A stretch of 64,000 nt of DNA from Phaeodactylibacter xiamenensis. Its GTDB lineage: Bacteria; Bacteroidota; Bacteroidia; Chitinophagales; Saprospiraceae. Where the stretch lies: positions 105,990 through 169,989 of the forward strand of contig NZ_JPOS01000092.1 of assembly GCF_000759025.1 (NCBI RefSeq), read 5' to 3'. A program made the translations under genes and the position numbers. The notes beneath the pieces were generated by a model. It was not told the origin of the DNA. It was given only the letters and a program-made list of their open reading frames with translations, and did no database searches. Below are positions 38,101 through 46,979 of the stretch, in pieces; within the stretch, counting starts at the first letter, position 1, and every line of letters starts with the position of its first letter.

Positions 38101-40711
38101 AGTCAGCCTTCAAATCACAGCAACGATTGATTGCCATAACGGCTCTACCGGTGCGATCTCAGCGACAGCCAACGGCGGCAATGGTGGCTACAGCTACAAT
38201 TGGGAAGACCCTGGCATAGGGGATACGCCAACGCCGGATGGGCTAACCGCAGGTACTTATATCCTGCAAGTCTCTGACGCCCTCGGGTGCACGGCCACCG
38301 ACACGGTTACGATCAGCCAACCGGATTCTATCATCATCCAACTCGCCCCACAGGCTGCCAGTTGTGCTGATTTGGAGGATGGCGCCTTGCAGAGTGTGGT
38401 CACCGGAGGGGTGCAGCCCTATGACTATTCCTGGAGTAATAATGCCACCACTCCGGAAATCAATGGCTTACAGGCAGGCAACTACTGCCTAACCATCACC
38501 GATGGCAATGGATGCCAACAGATCGCTTGTACAGAGGTTACTTCGCCCCCGGCTTTACTTATCGACTCATTAACCTTTACGCCACCCCTTTGCAACGGAG
38601 GCGACAATGGCTCCGCTACCGTCTTTGTCAGCGGCGGGACCGGAACTTACAGCTACAACTGGAGCGATAATCTTGCTCAAAGCAGTGCAACCGCAAATAT
38701 GCTTAACGCACAAACCTATACGGTGAGCGTAACGGATAACAACAACTGCATGACTGAACAATCTGTGACCCTCACTGAACCGGAGCCGCTCAGCGTGACC
38801 TTTCAAATACAGGATGCCAGCTGCAACGGTGGCTCAGATGGCTCCGCTACTGCACTGCCGGAAGGCGGAACCGCTCCTTACACTTTCAGCTGGAGCAATC
38901 AGCAGGAAGGGCCTGCCGCTGACGGTTTAGAGGCAGGAGCCGTACAGGTTACAATTACAGATGACAACGGATGTATGCTGGAGTCTTCGATAACCCTCGA
39001 TGAACCGCAGGAAGCAGTAACCCTTGAAGTCATGCAGACCCAGCAGGGCTGTTTCGGAGCACAGGATAATCAGGCAACGGCGACTGGCTTTGGCGGCACA
39101 GGCGGCTTTACGTACAGCTGGAGTAACGGCCAGAGTACGGCAACGGCTACCGGCCTGGACACCATCCCTTATACTGTAACCGTGACAGATGACAGCGGGT
39201 GTACCGCAGTGGATACGATCCTTCCAGCCGACCTCGAAGAAATATCGTTCCTGATTATCACCAATCCGCCTTCCTGTAATGGGGTGGTCGACGGACGGCT
39301 TGGGATTAACCTGATCACTGGTGGCAACGGCCAAACCTTTGAAGACTATTCCATTACCTGGAGTACAGGAGATACAGGCCCTATTACCGACGGACTGGCT
39401 GGTGGGCAGACTTATTCCGTGACCGTAACAGATGGTCAAGGCTGCGAACGGATTAGAGACCGATTCCTGCCTGAACCTCCAGCCATTACAGTGGAAGTCG
39501 CTACCGATAGTGTAAGTTGTAATGGCGGAGCAGATGGTACAGCTACCGCTGTGGAAGTCACCGGAGATGCGCCCCCATTCACCTATGACTGGAGCAACGG
39601 TCAAACCACAGAAACCGTTGCAGGCCTGGCAGCAGGTACCTACACCCTCACGGTCAATGATCAAAATGGGTGCGCTGGCATTGCAGAATTCAGAATTACA
39701 GAGCCTACGCCACTTGAAGCGACGCTGGAAAGTGAGGATATCGATTGTTTTGGCAACCTCAATGGCACGCTTACAGCACTACCGGCTGGAGGCACACCGG
39801 GTTATGCCTTCAACTGGTCAAACGGGCAAAACGGCAGTTCCGCAACCGGCCTGGGAGCAGGTTCCTATACCCTAACCCTTACGGACGCTAACGCCTGTGA
39901 GATCATTTTAACCGATAGCGTGGATTCTCCGGAACCACTCATGGTGGGCCTCTCCGCTCAAAATCCGATTTGCTTTGATGAGGCAAACGGCAGCATTCAG
40001 GTTAATGCCACAGGAGGAACTCCCCCCTACCGATACAGCCTAGACAATGACTTCTTCTCAGGTTCCAGCTTGCTGATTGGGCTGGAAGCAGATGACTACA
40101 TCGTTTATGTAAGGGATAACAACGGCTGTATCAGCAGTGAAAATACATCTATCAGCAATCCACCGGAACTCAAAATTGACGCCGGGCCTCAGAGCTACAC
40201 CATCACCCTTGGAGACAGCATACGGATTTATGGCACAAGTGAAAATGCCACGGGTAATGTTAGTTTCACCTGGATCCCACCCTACGAAGGCACCCTGAGC
40301 TGTACCGACTGTTTCAATCCGGTCGCCTCACCGGAATTTTCTATTTTGTATGAATTGGTTGGCGTAGACTCTCTGGGCTGTACGGATAGCGATCAGCTGC
40401 GTATTTACGTAGAAAAACCGAGGATCGTGGAAGTGCCCACCGGCTTTACGCCAAACGGGGACAACACGAACGACCGCCTGATCGTCCACGGGCAGGAAGG
40501 CACTTTCGTGGAAACGTTCCGGGTGTACGACCGCTGGGGCGAACTCGTGTTCGAGCGCAGTGAATTTGAAGTCAACTCCGAAGCCAACGGCTGGGATGGC
40601 AACTACCGTGGCAAAGCGCTTATGCCCGGTGTTTACATCTGGCAGGTCATCGTCACCTATCCGGACGGGCGGGAGGAAGCCCTCGAAGGGCAGACCACTT
40701 TAATCCGATAA
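35183..40711 (+). CDS. Giant T9SS-exported SprB-repeat adhesin (1842 aa)
   Basis: A signal peptide (about 1-22) is followed by a CUB-like domain (30-147), a PKD domain with FLWNFGDGS (about 185-260), two proprotein-convertase P-type domains (about 300-500 and 600-750), and a fibronectin-III-like domain (807-890). Then come ten SprB repeats (about 890-1655), an Ig-like segment, and a type-B T9SS C-terminal sorting domain (about 1750-1842) starting PTGFTPNGDNTNDR with DRWGELVF and NGWDG. By family knowledge it is secreted by T9SS and displayed on the surface as an adhesin, possibly in gliding. The next gene is a PorP/SprF partner, which supports that. Start 35183 (or Met at 35189). Confidence 0.93.
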   Translation: MSMHKRLLVFFALFISAVSGQAQNFLMGESPLINTCDGLFLDTGGNMNGYGPNENLETTFCPTGAGENIQLTFPGMNIQPGDLLCFYDGENTSAPLLACSDELTYGNGIIIQATAANPSGCVTVTFTSDATAEDAGWSANIECIQDCQTILSTIAFSNPAIVPADTGYIDICPGDRVSFEGAGLYPQNNLDYPQSDLTSTFLWNFGDGSEAVGPNVSHEYSEPGGYTVQLTITDTEGCTSTNFISQRVRVSTYPEYNFGDALLPGCVGDTISLVGTVDSMFNGVDVAASTVEGSFQQGGSRSDTLLLPDGNGTSYFSSVGLNQFPPGATLTNSDLLSSVCLIMEHSYGGDLDIELICPNGQSVFILDYGASSVGSTNFGEPFATGGVDSQSSDLTPGVPYEYCFSMTGTDYGTLNAEAGDYQYTYTTVPSQNTGQTFSYMDSYFPEGSYLPQQDFSNLEGCPLNGEWTIRVQDNLSQDNGWLFQWGLNFDPSLFANLETFQPVITNWGWIETDNMIFYSQDSISAIPENAGTSSYTFTVENDFGCTFDTTVNIQALPITHPDCYSCGTSDSPLTDTVICEGESVALDATSPLAGMVPITFEQIPQIPFGAANYPNNNPYESVISVNSINPLVLTDPTTQIESVCVNIETNWNGDINLFLESPTGQTLELSTGNGGGSDNYTNTCFTPAAITPINTGTGPFTGDFQPEGDWADLTGSDINGNWILRASDAFAPNDVGEFISWSISFNNNNDVTYSWVGNNLSCTDCPDPVATPTMTTSYIVETNDSYGCVGMDTVLIGVVSDIPAPQVSCVVTGPGVLQFDWTAVGDFTQYEIRATINGVTGNWEGPVMGTSYELSGLNNSDNVTFEVRVFTGGAQLDCEVAVGETVCSIALCTLTGTADALTDPTCFGAADGSATITTQGGTAPLMFSLDGGTPQSDPTFTGLSAGNYQVILNDANGCADTLQFGLNEPDTLTVSLQITATIDCHNGSTGAISATANGGNGGYSYNWEDPGIGDTPTPDGLTAGTYILQVSDALGCTATDTVTISQPDSIIIQLAPQAASCADLEDGALQSVVTGGVQPYDYSWSNNATTPEINGLQAGNYCLTITDGNGCQQIACTEVTSPPALLIDSLTFTPPLCNGGDNGSATVFVSGGTGTYSYNWSDNLAQSSATANMLNAQTYTVSVTDNNNCMTEQSVTLTEPEPLSVTFQIQDASCNGGSDGSATALPEGGTAPYTFSWSNQQEGPAADGLEAGAVQVTITDDNGCMLESSITLDEPQEAVTLEVMQTQQGCFGAQDNQATATGFGGTGGFTYSWSNGQSTATATGLDTIPYTVTVTDDSGCTAVDTILPADLEEISFLIITNPPSCNGVVDGRLGINLITGGNGQTFEDYSITWSTGDTGPITDGLAGGQTYSVTVTDGQGCERIRDRFLPEPPAITVEVATDSVSCNGGADGTATAVEVTGDAPPFTYDWSNGQTTETVAGLAAGTYTLTVNDQNGCAGIAEFRITEPTPLEATLESEDIDCFGNLNGTLTALPAGGTPGYAFNWSNGQNGSSATGLGAGSYTLTLTDANACEIILTDSVDSPEPLMVGLSAQNPICFDEANGSIQVNATGGTPPYRYSLDNDFFSGSSLLIGLEADDYIVYVRDNNGCISSENTSISNPPELKIDAGPQSYTITLGDSIRIYGTSENATGNVSFTWIPPYEGTLSCTDCFNPVASPEFSILYELVGVDSLGCTDSDQLRIYVEKPRIVEVPTGFTPNGDNTNDRLIVHGQEGTFVETFRVYDRWGELVFERSEFEVNSEANGWDGNYRGKALMPGVYIWQVIVTYPDGREEALEGQTTLIR

Positions 40712-40753
40712 CAGCACCCGATTTTGACACACTCAAACCGAAAAAAGCAGACT

Positions 40754-41803
40754 ATGCGTTATATCTACACCATACTATTGTTACTGGGCACCCTGTCTGC
40801 CCTGCAGGCACAGGACCCCAGACTGTCTCAGTTCTACGCAGCTCCTCTGGAAATGAACCCGGCGATGATCGGGGTTTTTGAAGGGCGTATGCGCTTTGTG
40901 GCCAACTACCGGGACCTTTATCCGGCCATTTTGGACAATAACCCCTACCGTACCCTGGCCGCCAGCTTCGACATGCGCTTCCGGGTGCAGAATGATGACT
41001 ACTTTGGGCTCGGCATCAGTGCCATGCGCGACGAGGTAGGCCTGGCCAATTTCAACCGGACTAAAGCAAATATTGGGGGTTCATTCCTGAAGCAGCTCGG
41101 TGGCTCTGGCTACCGTCCCTACACGCAGTACCTGGTGGCCGGTGCACAGGTAGGCTTCGGGCAGCACGGCCTGAACTGGCAGCGGTTGTGGTTTTCCCAG
41201 CAATTTGATGCCAATAATGGCTCTATTGATTTTGGAGCCGACAATGGCGAAGCCTTCGGCGATGAAATGAGTACAAATATGTACCTTGACTTCAACGCCG
41301 GCCTGCTATGGTTTATCACCTTTGAAGACAACCAAAGTTTTTACATTGGCGGCTCCCTTATGCATCTCAATGAGCCTAACATCTCCTTTCTGGGTGCCGA
41401 TGCCACGCCTCTGGACATGCGCTTTGTAGGCCACATGGGCGGAGAGTTCCCTTTAGCCAAAGGGCTTAGCCTGTTGCCGGCAGCGGCAGTGATGAGCCAG
41501 GGCCCGCACCTGAGTGTTATGGCAGGTGCCAACTTCCGCTATACCAACCGCGACTGGCGGGAAGTAGCCATCCGGGCCGGTGGATGGACCCATTTTTCCA
41601 ATCAGCTGGACTCTGGCGTAGGCATGGATGCCATCGTAGCCACCACCGTACTTGAAATGGAACGCTGGAATATTGGGCTGAGCTACGACATCACCACTTC
41701 TGTACTGGCTACGGCCAATAACTCCCGTGGTGCATTCGAGGTCAGCTTTATTTACACACAGCCGGCCCGCTGGCGTACGAATGTTACCTGCCCGAAGTTT
41801 TAA
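40754..41803 (+). CDS. PorP/SprF family T9SS outer-membrane protein
   Basis: The 349-residue protein has a signal peptide ([20 protein letters not shown]) and the family hallmark [20 protein letters not shown], then an all-beta outer-membrane barrel ending near RTNVTCPKF. PorP/SprF proteins are paired with type-B sorting-domain proteins and help secrete or attach them; SprF serves SprB in Flavobacterium johnsoniae. It begins 42 bp after the giant adhesin. The upstream ORF extension to 40724 has no family similarity. Confidence 0.93.
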   Translation: MRYIYTILLLLGTLSALQAQDPRLSQFYAAPLEMNPAMIGVFEGRMRFVANYRDLYPAILDNNPYRTLAASFDMRFRVQNDDYFGLGISAMRDEVGLANFNRTKANIGGSFLKQLGGSGYRPYTQYLVAGAQVGFGQHGLNWQRLWFSQQFDANNGSIDFGADNGEAFGDEMSTNMYLDFNAGLLWFITFEDNQSFYIGGSLMHLNEPNISFLGADATPLDMRFVGHMGGEFPLAKGLSLLPAAAVMSQGPHLSVMAGANFRYTNRDWREVAIRAGGWTHFSNQLDSGVGMDAIVATTVLEMERWNIGLSYDITTSVLATANNSRGAFEVSFIYTQPARWRTNVTCPKF

Positions 41804-41850
41804 TTACCGTTGGCGTACCGTACTTTTGGCGTAGATCATTTACGCAACGT

Positions 41851-42432
41851 ATGGAAAGCAAGGATTACTATGTGCACCCCTCTGCCTGGGTGGATGAAGG
41901 GGCACAAATCGGCAAAGGCACAAAAATATGGCACTTCTGCCACCTGATGCCCGGCGCTGTCATTGGTGAGGGGTGCAGCCTTGGGCAGAATGTTTTCGTG
42001 GCTTCCGGTGTGCAAATTGGCAACCGGGTGAAGATCCAGAACAACGTCTCTCTGTACGAGGGTGTCATTTGCGAAGATGAGGTATTCCTGGGGCCATCCA
42101 TGGTTTTCACAAATGTGATCAATCCGCGGGCTGGTGTGGAGCGCAAGACGGAGTACCGGCCGACGCTGATCCAAAAAGGGGCCACCATTGGCGCTAATGC
42201 CACCTTACTGTGCGGCCATACCATCGGCACTTATGCTTTCATAGCTGCAGGTGCGGTGGTGACCCGCGATGTTCCTGCCTATGCGCTAGTTGCCGGGGTA
42301 CCTGCCAGGCAGACTGGATGGATGAGCGCCCACGGCGAAAAACTTTCCTTTGGGGAAGACCTACGCGCCATCTGCCCGGCAACCGGGACCGTCTACCTGA
42401 AAAACGGAGACCGAATCCATCCCCTTTCCTAA
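41851..42432 (+). CDS. wbpD: WbpD/WlbB-type UDP-sugar N-acetyltransferase
   Basis: The 193-residue protein is a left-handed beta-helix acyltransferase with hexapeptide repeats and the WbpD-specific segments [31 protein letters not shown] and [16 protein letters not shown]. WbpD acetylates the 3-amino group of UDP-GlcNAc3NA in the route to UDP-2,3-diacetamido-2,3-dideoxy-uronic acids. It starts 47 bp after porP/sprF and 15 bp before wbpB. No WbpE-type aminotransferase lies nearby. Confidence 0.87.
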   Translation: MESKDYYVHPSAWVDEGAQIGKGTKIWHFCHLMPGAVIGEGCSLGQNVFVASGVQIGNRVKIQNNVSLYEGVICEDEVFLGPSMVFTNVINPRAGVERKTEYRPTLIQKGATIGANATLLCGHTIGTYAFIAAGAVVTRDVPAYALVAGVPARQTGWMSAHGEKLSFGEDLRAICPATGTVYLKNGDRIHPLS

Positions 42433-42447
42433 TCCAACTGCACAACC

Positions 42448-43416
42448 ATGAAATACAACTTTGCGCTGATCGGAGCGGCCGGTTACGTTGCTCCCCGGCA
42501 CATGCAAGCCATACAGAATACCGGCAACGACCTCATTGCAGCACTTGACAAACATGATTCCGTGGGGGTCATCGACTCCTTTTTTCCGGATGCCGCCTTT
42601 TTTGTGGAGTACGAACGCTTCGACCGGCACCTCGAAAAGCTGAAGCGCTCCGGTACGCCACTTCACTATCTCAGTGTTTGCTCTCCCAACTATCTTCATG
42701 ATGCCCACATCCGGTTTGGGCTGCGGCATGGAGCAGATGTCATTTGTGAAAAGCCTATGGTACTCAATCCCTGGAACCTGGATGCCCTGGAGGAAATAGC
42801 AGCTGAAACCGGCCGGTCTGTATTCAATATCCTGCAGCTTCGCCTGCACCCCAGCGTACAGCAGCTCCGGGAGCGCGTACAGCAAGCCCCCGGTGACTCC
42901 AAATTTGATGTAGACCTGACATACATCACCTCCCGGGGCAACTGGTACTACGCCAGCTGGAAAGGCAGGGAGCCGCAGTCGGGCGGTATCGCCACCAATA
43001 TCGGCGTACATTTTTACGACATGCTGCAGTGGATTTTCGGGCCAGTACAGCAGAATACCGTCCACCTGCATACGCATGACCGGGCCGCGGGCTTTTTGGA
43101 ATTCGAGCGGGCGCGGGTGCGCTGGTTTCTCAGTATCAACACGGACACTCTGCCGGATATCGTAAAAACTGCCGGAGGGCGCACTTTCCGGGCCCTCACT
43201 ATTGAAGGAGAAGAATTTGAATTCAGCGGAGGCTTTACCGACCTGCACACCCAAAGCTATCAGGCCATCCTTGATGGGAAAGGATTCCCGCTAAGTGCTG
43301 CCCGCCCAGCCATAGAAATTGTACACGACATCCGGCATCAGCAACCACTCGGGCTAAAAGGGGATTTTCACCCTTTAGCTAAATTGCCCCTGGCGCCTCA
43401 TCCTTTTCATCAGTAA
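42448..43416 (+). CDS. wbpB: WbpB/WlbA-type UDP-GlcNAcA 3-dehydrogenase
   Basis: The 322-residue protein is a Gfo/Idh/MocA oxidoreductase with a Rossmann start (NFALIGAAGYVAPRHMQAI), the HYLSVCSPNYLHD motif, CEKPMVLNP with the catalytic Lys, and NIGVHFYDMLQWIFG. These match WbpB/WlbA, which oxidises UDP-GlcNAcA at C3 before WbpE transamination and WbpD acetylation. It forms a pair with wbpD. The pathway product is a sugar of O-antigen or, in Porphyromonas gingivalis, the linking sugar of T9SS cargo. Confidence 0.88.
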   Translation: MKYNFALIGAAGYVAPRHMQAIQNTGNDLIAALDKHDSVGVIDSFFPDAAFFVEYERFDRHLEKLKRSGTPLHYLSVCSPNYLHDAHIRFGLRHGADVICEKPMVLNPWNLDALEEIAAETGRSVFNILQLRLHPSVQQLRERVQQAPGDSKFDVDLTYITSRGNWYYASWKGREPQSGGIATNIGVHFYDMLQWIFGPVQQNTVHLHTHDRAAGFLEFERARVRWFLSINTDTLPDIVKTAGGRTFRALTIEGEEFEFSGGFTDLHTQSYQAILDGKGFPLSAARPAIEIVHDIRHQQPLGLKGDFHPLAKLPLAPHPFHQ

Positions 43417-43451
43417 GATTTACTTTTGCGCTACAAAATAACTGAAGCAGC

Positions 43452-43940
43452 ATGAACAAGCTACCTTTTTTCCTTTTGCTGGCGTTGACCATTGGTTGTT
43501 CGTCAGACCCGGCCCCAGATACAGATACCGCAAAGGCAGACCTGCAAAAGACCCTGCCCGGCACTTGGGAATCGGTGTCTTTGCGTGTAGATATTAATAC
43601 GGCTAACGGCACCGATACCTCCTACGTTTTTGAAGTCCGGGAAGAAGAGTGGATAAGCCGTTTGGGTGTTAAGCCGGTAAAGACCTACTATAAACTGGAT
43701 AATAAATATGAGCAGGTCTTTACCAGCCTTACCGATACTATACTTAGCACGAGCCGGGGCATGTGGAATGTGTTCGGGGATACGCTCATGATGGTGGAGC
43801 CCAATGCCACTTACCACTATGAAGCCGGCATTGAAAATGGCCTGATAAGCCTGAAAGCCCGAATGGATTGGGACGGAGATGGCGAAGAAGATGATGACTA
43901 TGTGGGCGTTCACCGGAAAATCAGCTCTGCAACAGAGTGA
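43452..43940 (+). CDS. Lipoprotein of unknown function (162 aa)
   Basis: The protein has a lipoprotein signal (MNKLPFFLLLALTIGC) with lipid Cys16, then a lipocalin-like mature part beginning LPGTWESVSLRVDIN, which fits small Bacteroidota lipocalin-type lipoproteins. An acidic DWDGDGEEDDD stretch lies near the end. A TACTTTTG box at 43421-43428 is a candidate promoter. No specific ligand can be predicted. Confidence 0.78.
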   Translation: MNKLPFFLLLALTIGCSSDPAPDTDTAKADLQKTLPGTWESVSLRVDINTANGTDTSYVFEVREEEWISRLGVKPVKTYYKLDNKYEQVFTSLTDTILSTSRGMWNVFGDTLMMVEPNATYHYEAGIENGLISLKARMDWDGDGEEDDDYVGVHRKISSATE

Positions 43941-44012
43941 TAAGTTAAAGCCGGATATACTAAACGGAGGGGCAATTCAGTTCTTTCCATCCACCATTAA
44001 TGCTAAAACAGG

Positions 44013-44804
44013 ATGAAACAAACAACCCTCTCCGCTTTACTAATCATCACTCTCTTCACGTTTTCCGCTTGCAACAAGGGCAAAGTCGAAAGCCTGGAAC
44101 GGCAGGTAAGTGAAAAAGACAAGCAAATCCAGCAGCTGGAAGACCAGGTTGAGCACCTGCAGTTTACGAACTCCAGCCTGCTTGACCGCATGTCCGACTT
44201 GTCCATTGTGAGCAAGGAAGGTGCTACGAGCATTCGGGAGTCCCTGGAGAACATCAACCAACAGTACCAGTTCATTGAGGACCTGACGACCAAAATGCAG
44301 GAGAAGGATTCCCTAAACCTGGCGTTGGTGCTCAACCTTAAACGCTCCCTTTCCGACCTGAACGACGATGATGTGAAGGTGGAAGTCCGGGGCGGTGTGG
44401 TGCATGTCTCCATTTCCGATCAGCTCCTGTTCCAGTCCGGTAGTTCCCGGATCACAGCAGAAGCAAACGAAGTACTTGGCAAAGTAGCTATGGTGGTCAG
44501 CGATCATAGCGACCTCAACCTGATGGTGGAAGGCCATACCGATAACGTACCCATTTCCAATAGTTGCATTAAAGATAACTGGGACCTGAGCGTAAAACGC
44601 GCTACGGCAGTGGTAAGGGCATTGGAGGAAGAACATTATGTAGACCCCACCCGCATGATCGCTGCAGGCCGGGCCGACAAACTACCCAAAGCAGATAACG
44701 ACTCCGAAACCGGGCGCAGCCTCAACCGCCGTACTGAAATCGTTATTATGCCACGCCTGGACCAGTTTTTCCAGCTACTGGAACCTCCGGTGGTAGCAAA
44801 TTAA
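44013..44804 (+). CDS. OmpA/MotB-like peptidoglycan-binding lipoprotein
   Basis: The 263-residue protein has a lipoprotein signal with Cys20 (FTFSAC), a long coiled coil (about residues 25-105) and a C-terminal OmpA-type domain with the motif LNLMVEGHTDNVPISN and the conserved Arg-rich end RSLNRRTEIVI. Such proteins tether the outer membrane to peptidoglycan. It stands alone between a lipoprotein gene and the convergent Nudix gene. Confidence 0.92.
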   Translation: MKQTTLSALLIITLFTFSACNKGKVESLERQVSEKDKQIQQLEDQVEHLQFTNSSLLDRMSDLSIVSKEGATSIRESLENINQQYQFIEDLTTKMQEKDSLNLALVLNLKRSLSDLNDDDVKVEVRGGVVHVSISDQLLFQSGSSRITAEANEVLGKVAMVVSDHSDLNLMVEGHTDNVPISNSCIKDNWDLSVKRATAVVRALEEEHYVDPTRMIAAGRADKLPKADNDSETGRSLNRRTEIVIMPRLDQFFQLLEPPVVAN

Positions 44805-44807
44805 GTG

Positions 44808-45236
44808 CTATTTTTTGAGGTATTCGGAATACAACTGACCATGACGGTAGGCCTCAAGTACGTGGCGTACCGTTGAGGTCAGATTCCTGGGTAAATCCTC
44901 CAGGTAAAACCATTCTGCCTCCTTGAATTTGTGCGTCTCCTTTGCTTTTAGTTCGCCCTCCCAACGGTAAGCTTTAAAGTAAAAGACAATGCGGTGCTCC
45001 TCTCCATTCACTTTGTGCAACAAGTGGGCTAATTCCAGGTCTTCCTCCCGCAGTATAATCCCTGCCTCTTCAAAGCTCTCCCGGATGAGCGCCTGCCGGG
45101 CAAACTCTCTGGATTCCACCGTACCGCCCACGAGCGTGTAATTGCCCCCGTTAGGCTTCGTCTGCTTAAGTAACAGAATACGACCGCGATGGTATAGAAT
45201 CAATCGTGCTTTAAAGGATATCCGTGTGTCTGCCAT
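44808..45236 (-). CDS. Nudix hydrolase
   Basis: The 142-residue protein carries the Nudix box GTVESREFARQALIRESFEE plus AGI, matching GX5EX7REUXEEXGU. Nudix enzymes hydrolyse nucleoside diphosphates linked to other groups; the substrate is not predictable. The 3' end comes 3 bp after the OmpA gene, in convergent orientation. Confidence 0.92.
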   Translation of the reverse strand: MADTRISFKARLILYHRGRILLLKQTKPNGGNYTLVGGTVESREFARQALIRESFEEAGIILREEDLELAHLLHKVNGEEHRIVFYFKAYRWEGELKAKETHKFKEAEWFYLEDLPRNLTSTVRHVLEAYRHGQLYSEYLKK

Positions 45237-45584
45237 AAAGTGTTGGGTGTTTGGGTGGCCTTATGCCGATACAGCAATGGCTGCGCGTACCAAAAAAATA
45301 AATAGCAAGATACGTCAAAAACGGCTTCCAATTCTGATTGTTGACTTTTTTCATTGCAGGGAGGTTATATTGATCATTGCGTTTAAAATACTTTTCGGGA
45401 CAAAGGAGAAATAGAAATACCGATCTTCCCAGAGGCAAAAAATTTATTACCTTTGCTTCACAATCGTATCGGGACTGCAAATCTGTACTTAGTTTCCGGA
45501 CCATACACTCCGGGCAACTAAGCCTATAAAAATCAAACATGCTGTACAAAAGTACAGCCTATCGTGAGCAAAAAGCAAGCTTAT
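45237..45584. other. Divergent intergenic region, Nudix and PLP enzyme
   Basis: Within 348 bases no convincing gene is seen. A TACCTTTG box (45448-45455) and a GCTGTAC-AAAA-GTACAGC hairpin (45541-45558) lie upstream of the PLP enzyme. The left part is AT-rich and probably holds the Nudix promoter. Confidence 0.5.
45448..45455 (+). promoter_or_regulatory. -7 promoter box of the PLP sulfur enzyme
   Basis: TACCTTTG followed by C fits TAnnTTTG, 130 bp before the ATG at 45585. The hairpin at 45541-45558 in the leader could hide or expose the start region. Confidence 0.45.
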
Positions 45585-46700
45585 ATGCGATACGAGAACG
45601 TACTGGCAACTATCGGCAATACGCCACTCATCCATCTTAGCCGGATCACTAAGGACCTGCCGGCGAAAATTTACGGAAAAGTAGAAGCTTACAACCCCGG
45701 GCAATCGGCTAAAGACCGGACGGCGTTGTTTATGGTCGAACAGGCAGAGCGCGAAGGGCTTATCAAGCCCGGAGACACCATTGTGGAGGCCACTTCCGGC
45801 AACACCGGCTACAGCCTGGCCATGATCTGCAGCCTGAAGGGCTACCGTTGTGTCCTCACGGTTTCCAGCAAAGCCTCTCAGGAGAAGCTGTCCCTGCTGA
45901 AAGCCATGGGTGCCGAAGTGGTGGTCTGCCCTGCAGATGCAGCCCCCGAGGACCCGCGCTCCTACTACTCCCGCGCCAAACAGTTGTCTGAGGACATCCC
46001 TGGGGCCTACTACCTGGCTCAAAACTTCAACCTCAACAACTCCAAAGCCCACTACAGCTCTACCGGCCCGGAAATCTGGGAGCAGACTGAGGGCAAAATC
46101 ACCCACTACGTCTGTTGCGCAGGTACCGGTGGCACCCTATCCGGCACCGCCCGCTACCTCAAGGAGAAAAATCCGGACATCAAAATCATCGCGGTGGATG
46201 CCTACGGATCCGTCCTCAAGAAGTACTGGGAAACCGGCGAGTTTGACCAAAGTGAAATCTATCCATACAAAGTAGAAGGCCTTGGCAAAACCATCATCCC
46301 CGGCAACGTAGCATTCGATCTGATCGATGACTTTATCAAAGTTACCGACCGTAGCAGCGCCCACCGCGCCCGTCAGCTGGCCCGCCAGGAAGGCCTGCTC
46401 GTAGGCTACTCCAGTGGCTCTGCCATGCAGGCCGTATTCCGCCTCAAGGAGCAGCTCAAGCCAACGGATGTAGTTGTCGCCCTCTTCCCCGACCACGGCA
46501 CCCGCTACCTCGGTAAGATTTACAACGATGAGTGGATGAAACAGCAGGGCTTTATGCAACAGCCTGCCCCTCTCAATGGCGAGCACCCTCATCCCGTAAT
46601 GGATCATGAAGACTCCTATACCCGCTACCGCAAAATCTACCGGGCGTACCGCATCAAGTACAAGCGCTACCTCCGGCAGACCCTCAAAGCAATGAGCTAA
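45585..46700 (+). CDS. PLP-dependent cysteine synthase/cystathionine beta-synthase family enzyme
   Basis: The 371-residue protein belongs to fold-type II PLP enzymes: NTPLIHLSRI, the PLP Lys in GQSAKDRTAL, the ATSGNTGYSLA substrate loop and the GTGGTLSGTA phosphate loop. The family includes O-acetylserine sulfhydrylase and cystathionine beta-synthase, and sequence alone does not separate them. Compared with CysK it has about 50 extra C-terminal residues with no CBS domain. Start MRYENVLATIGNTP at 45585 is preferred; a GTG at 45564 adds 7 residues. Confidence 0.9.
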   Translation: MRYENVLATIGNTPLIHLSRITKDLPAKIYGKVEAYNPGQSAKDRTALFMVEQAEREGLIKPGDTIVEATSGNTGYSLAMICSLKGYRCVLTVSSKASQEKLSLLKAMGAEVVVCPADAAPEDPRSYYSRAKQLSEDIPGAYYLAQNFNLNNSKAHYSSTGPEIWEQTEGKITHYVCCAGTGGTLSGTARYLKEKNPDIKIIAVDAYGSVLKKYWETGEFDQSEIYPYKVEGLGKTIIPGNVAFDLIDDFIKVTDRSSAHRARQLARQEGLLVGYSSGSAMQAVFRLKEQLKPTDVVVALFPDHGTRYLGKIYNDEWMKQQGFMQQPAPLNGEHPHPVMDHEDSYTRYRKIYRAYRIKYKRYLRQTLKAMS

Positions 46701-46795
46701 CAACACCTCGGAGCGAAGGCAACCTGTTGACTGTAAACCCGGCACCCGCCCGAAATCAGACCGCCTCACATCAGGCTACCTTCGCTCCCTCTACA

Positions 46796-46926
46796 TGCCA
46801 AACTGCCCACTGCAAGACTGCCCCACTGCCCACTACAATACTGCCCACTGCCAAACTGCCCACTGCAATACTGCCCACTGCCAAACTGCCCACTGCAATA
46901 CTGCCCACTGCAATACTGCCCCCTCC
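46796..46926. repeat. 15-bp tandem repeats (minisatellite) upstream of the AAA gene
   Basis: Units of the types CCAAACTGCCCACTG and CAATACTGCCCACTG alternate through about 130 bp, forming higher-order 30-bp units, with a few degenerate copies at the left end. There is no spacer diversity, so it is not a CRISPR array. It lies between the PLP enzyme and the TPR-AAA gene, ending 54 bp before the AAA start. Confidence 0.85.
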
Positions 46927-46979
46927 CAACTCTCCCCCAAATTCCGTACCTTGCCCTTCCCAAAAGAAGAAAGGACCAC

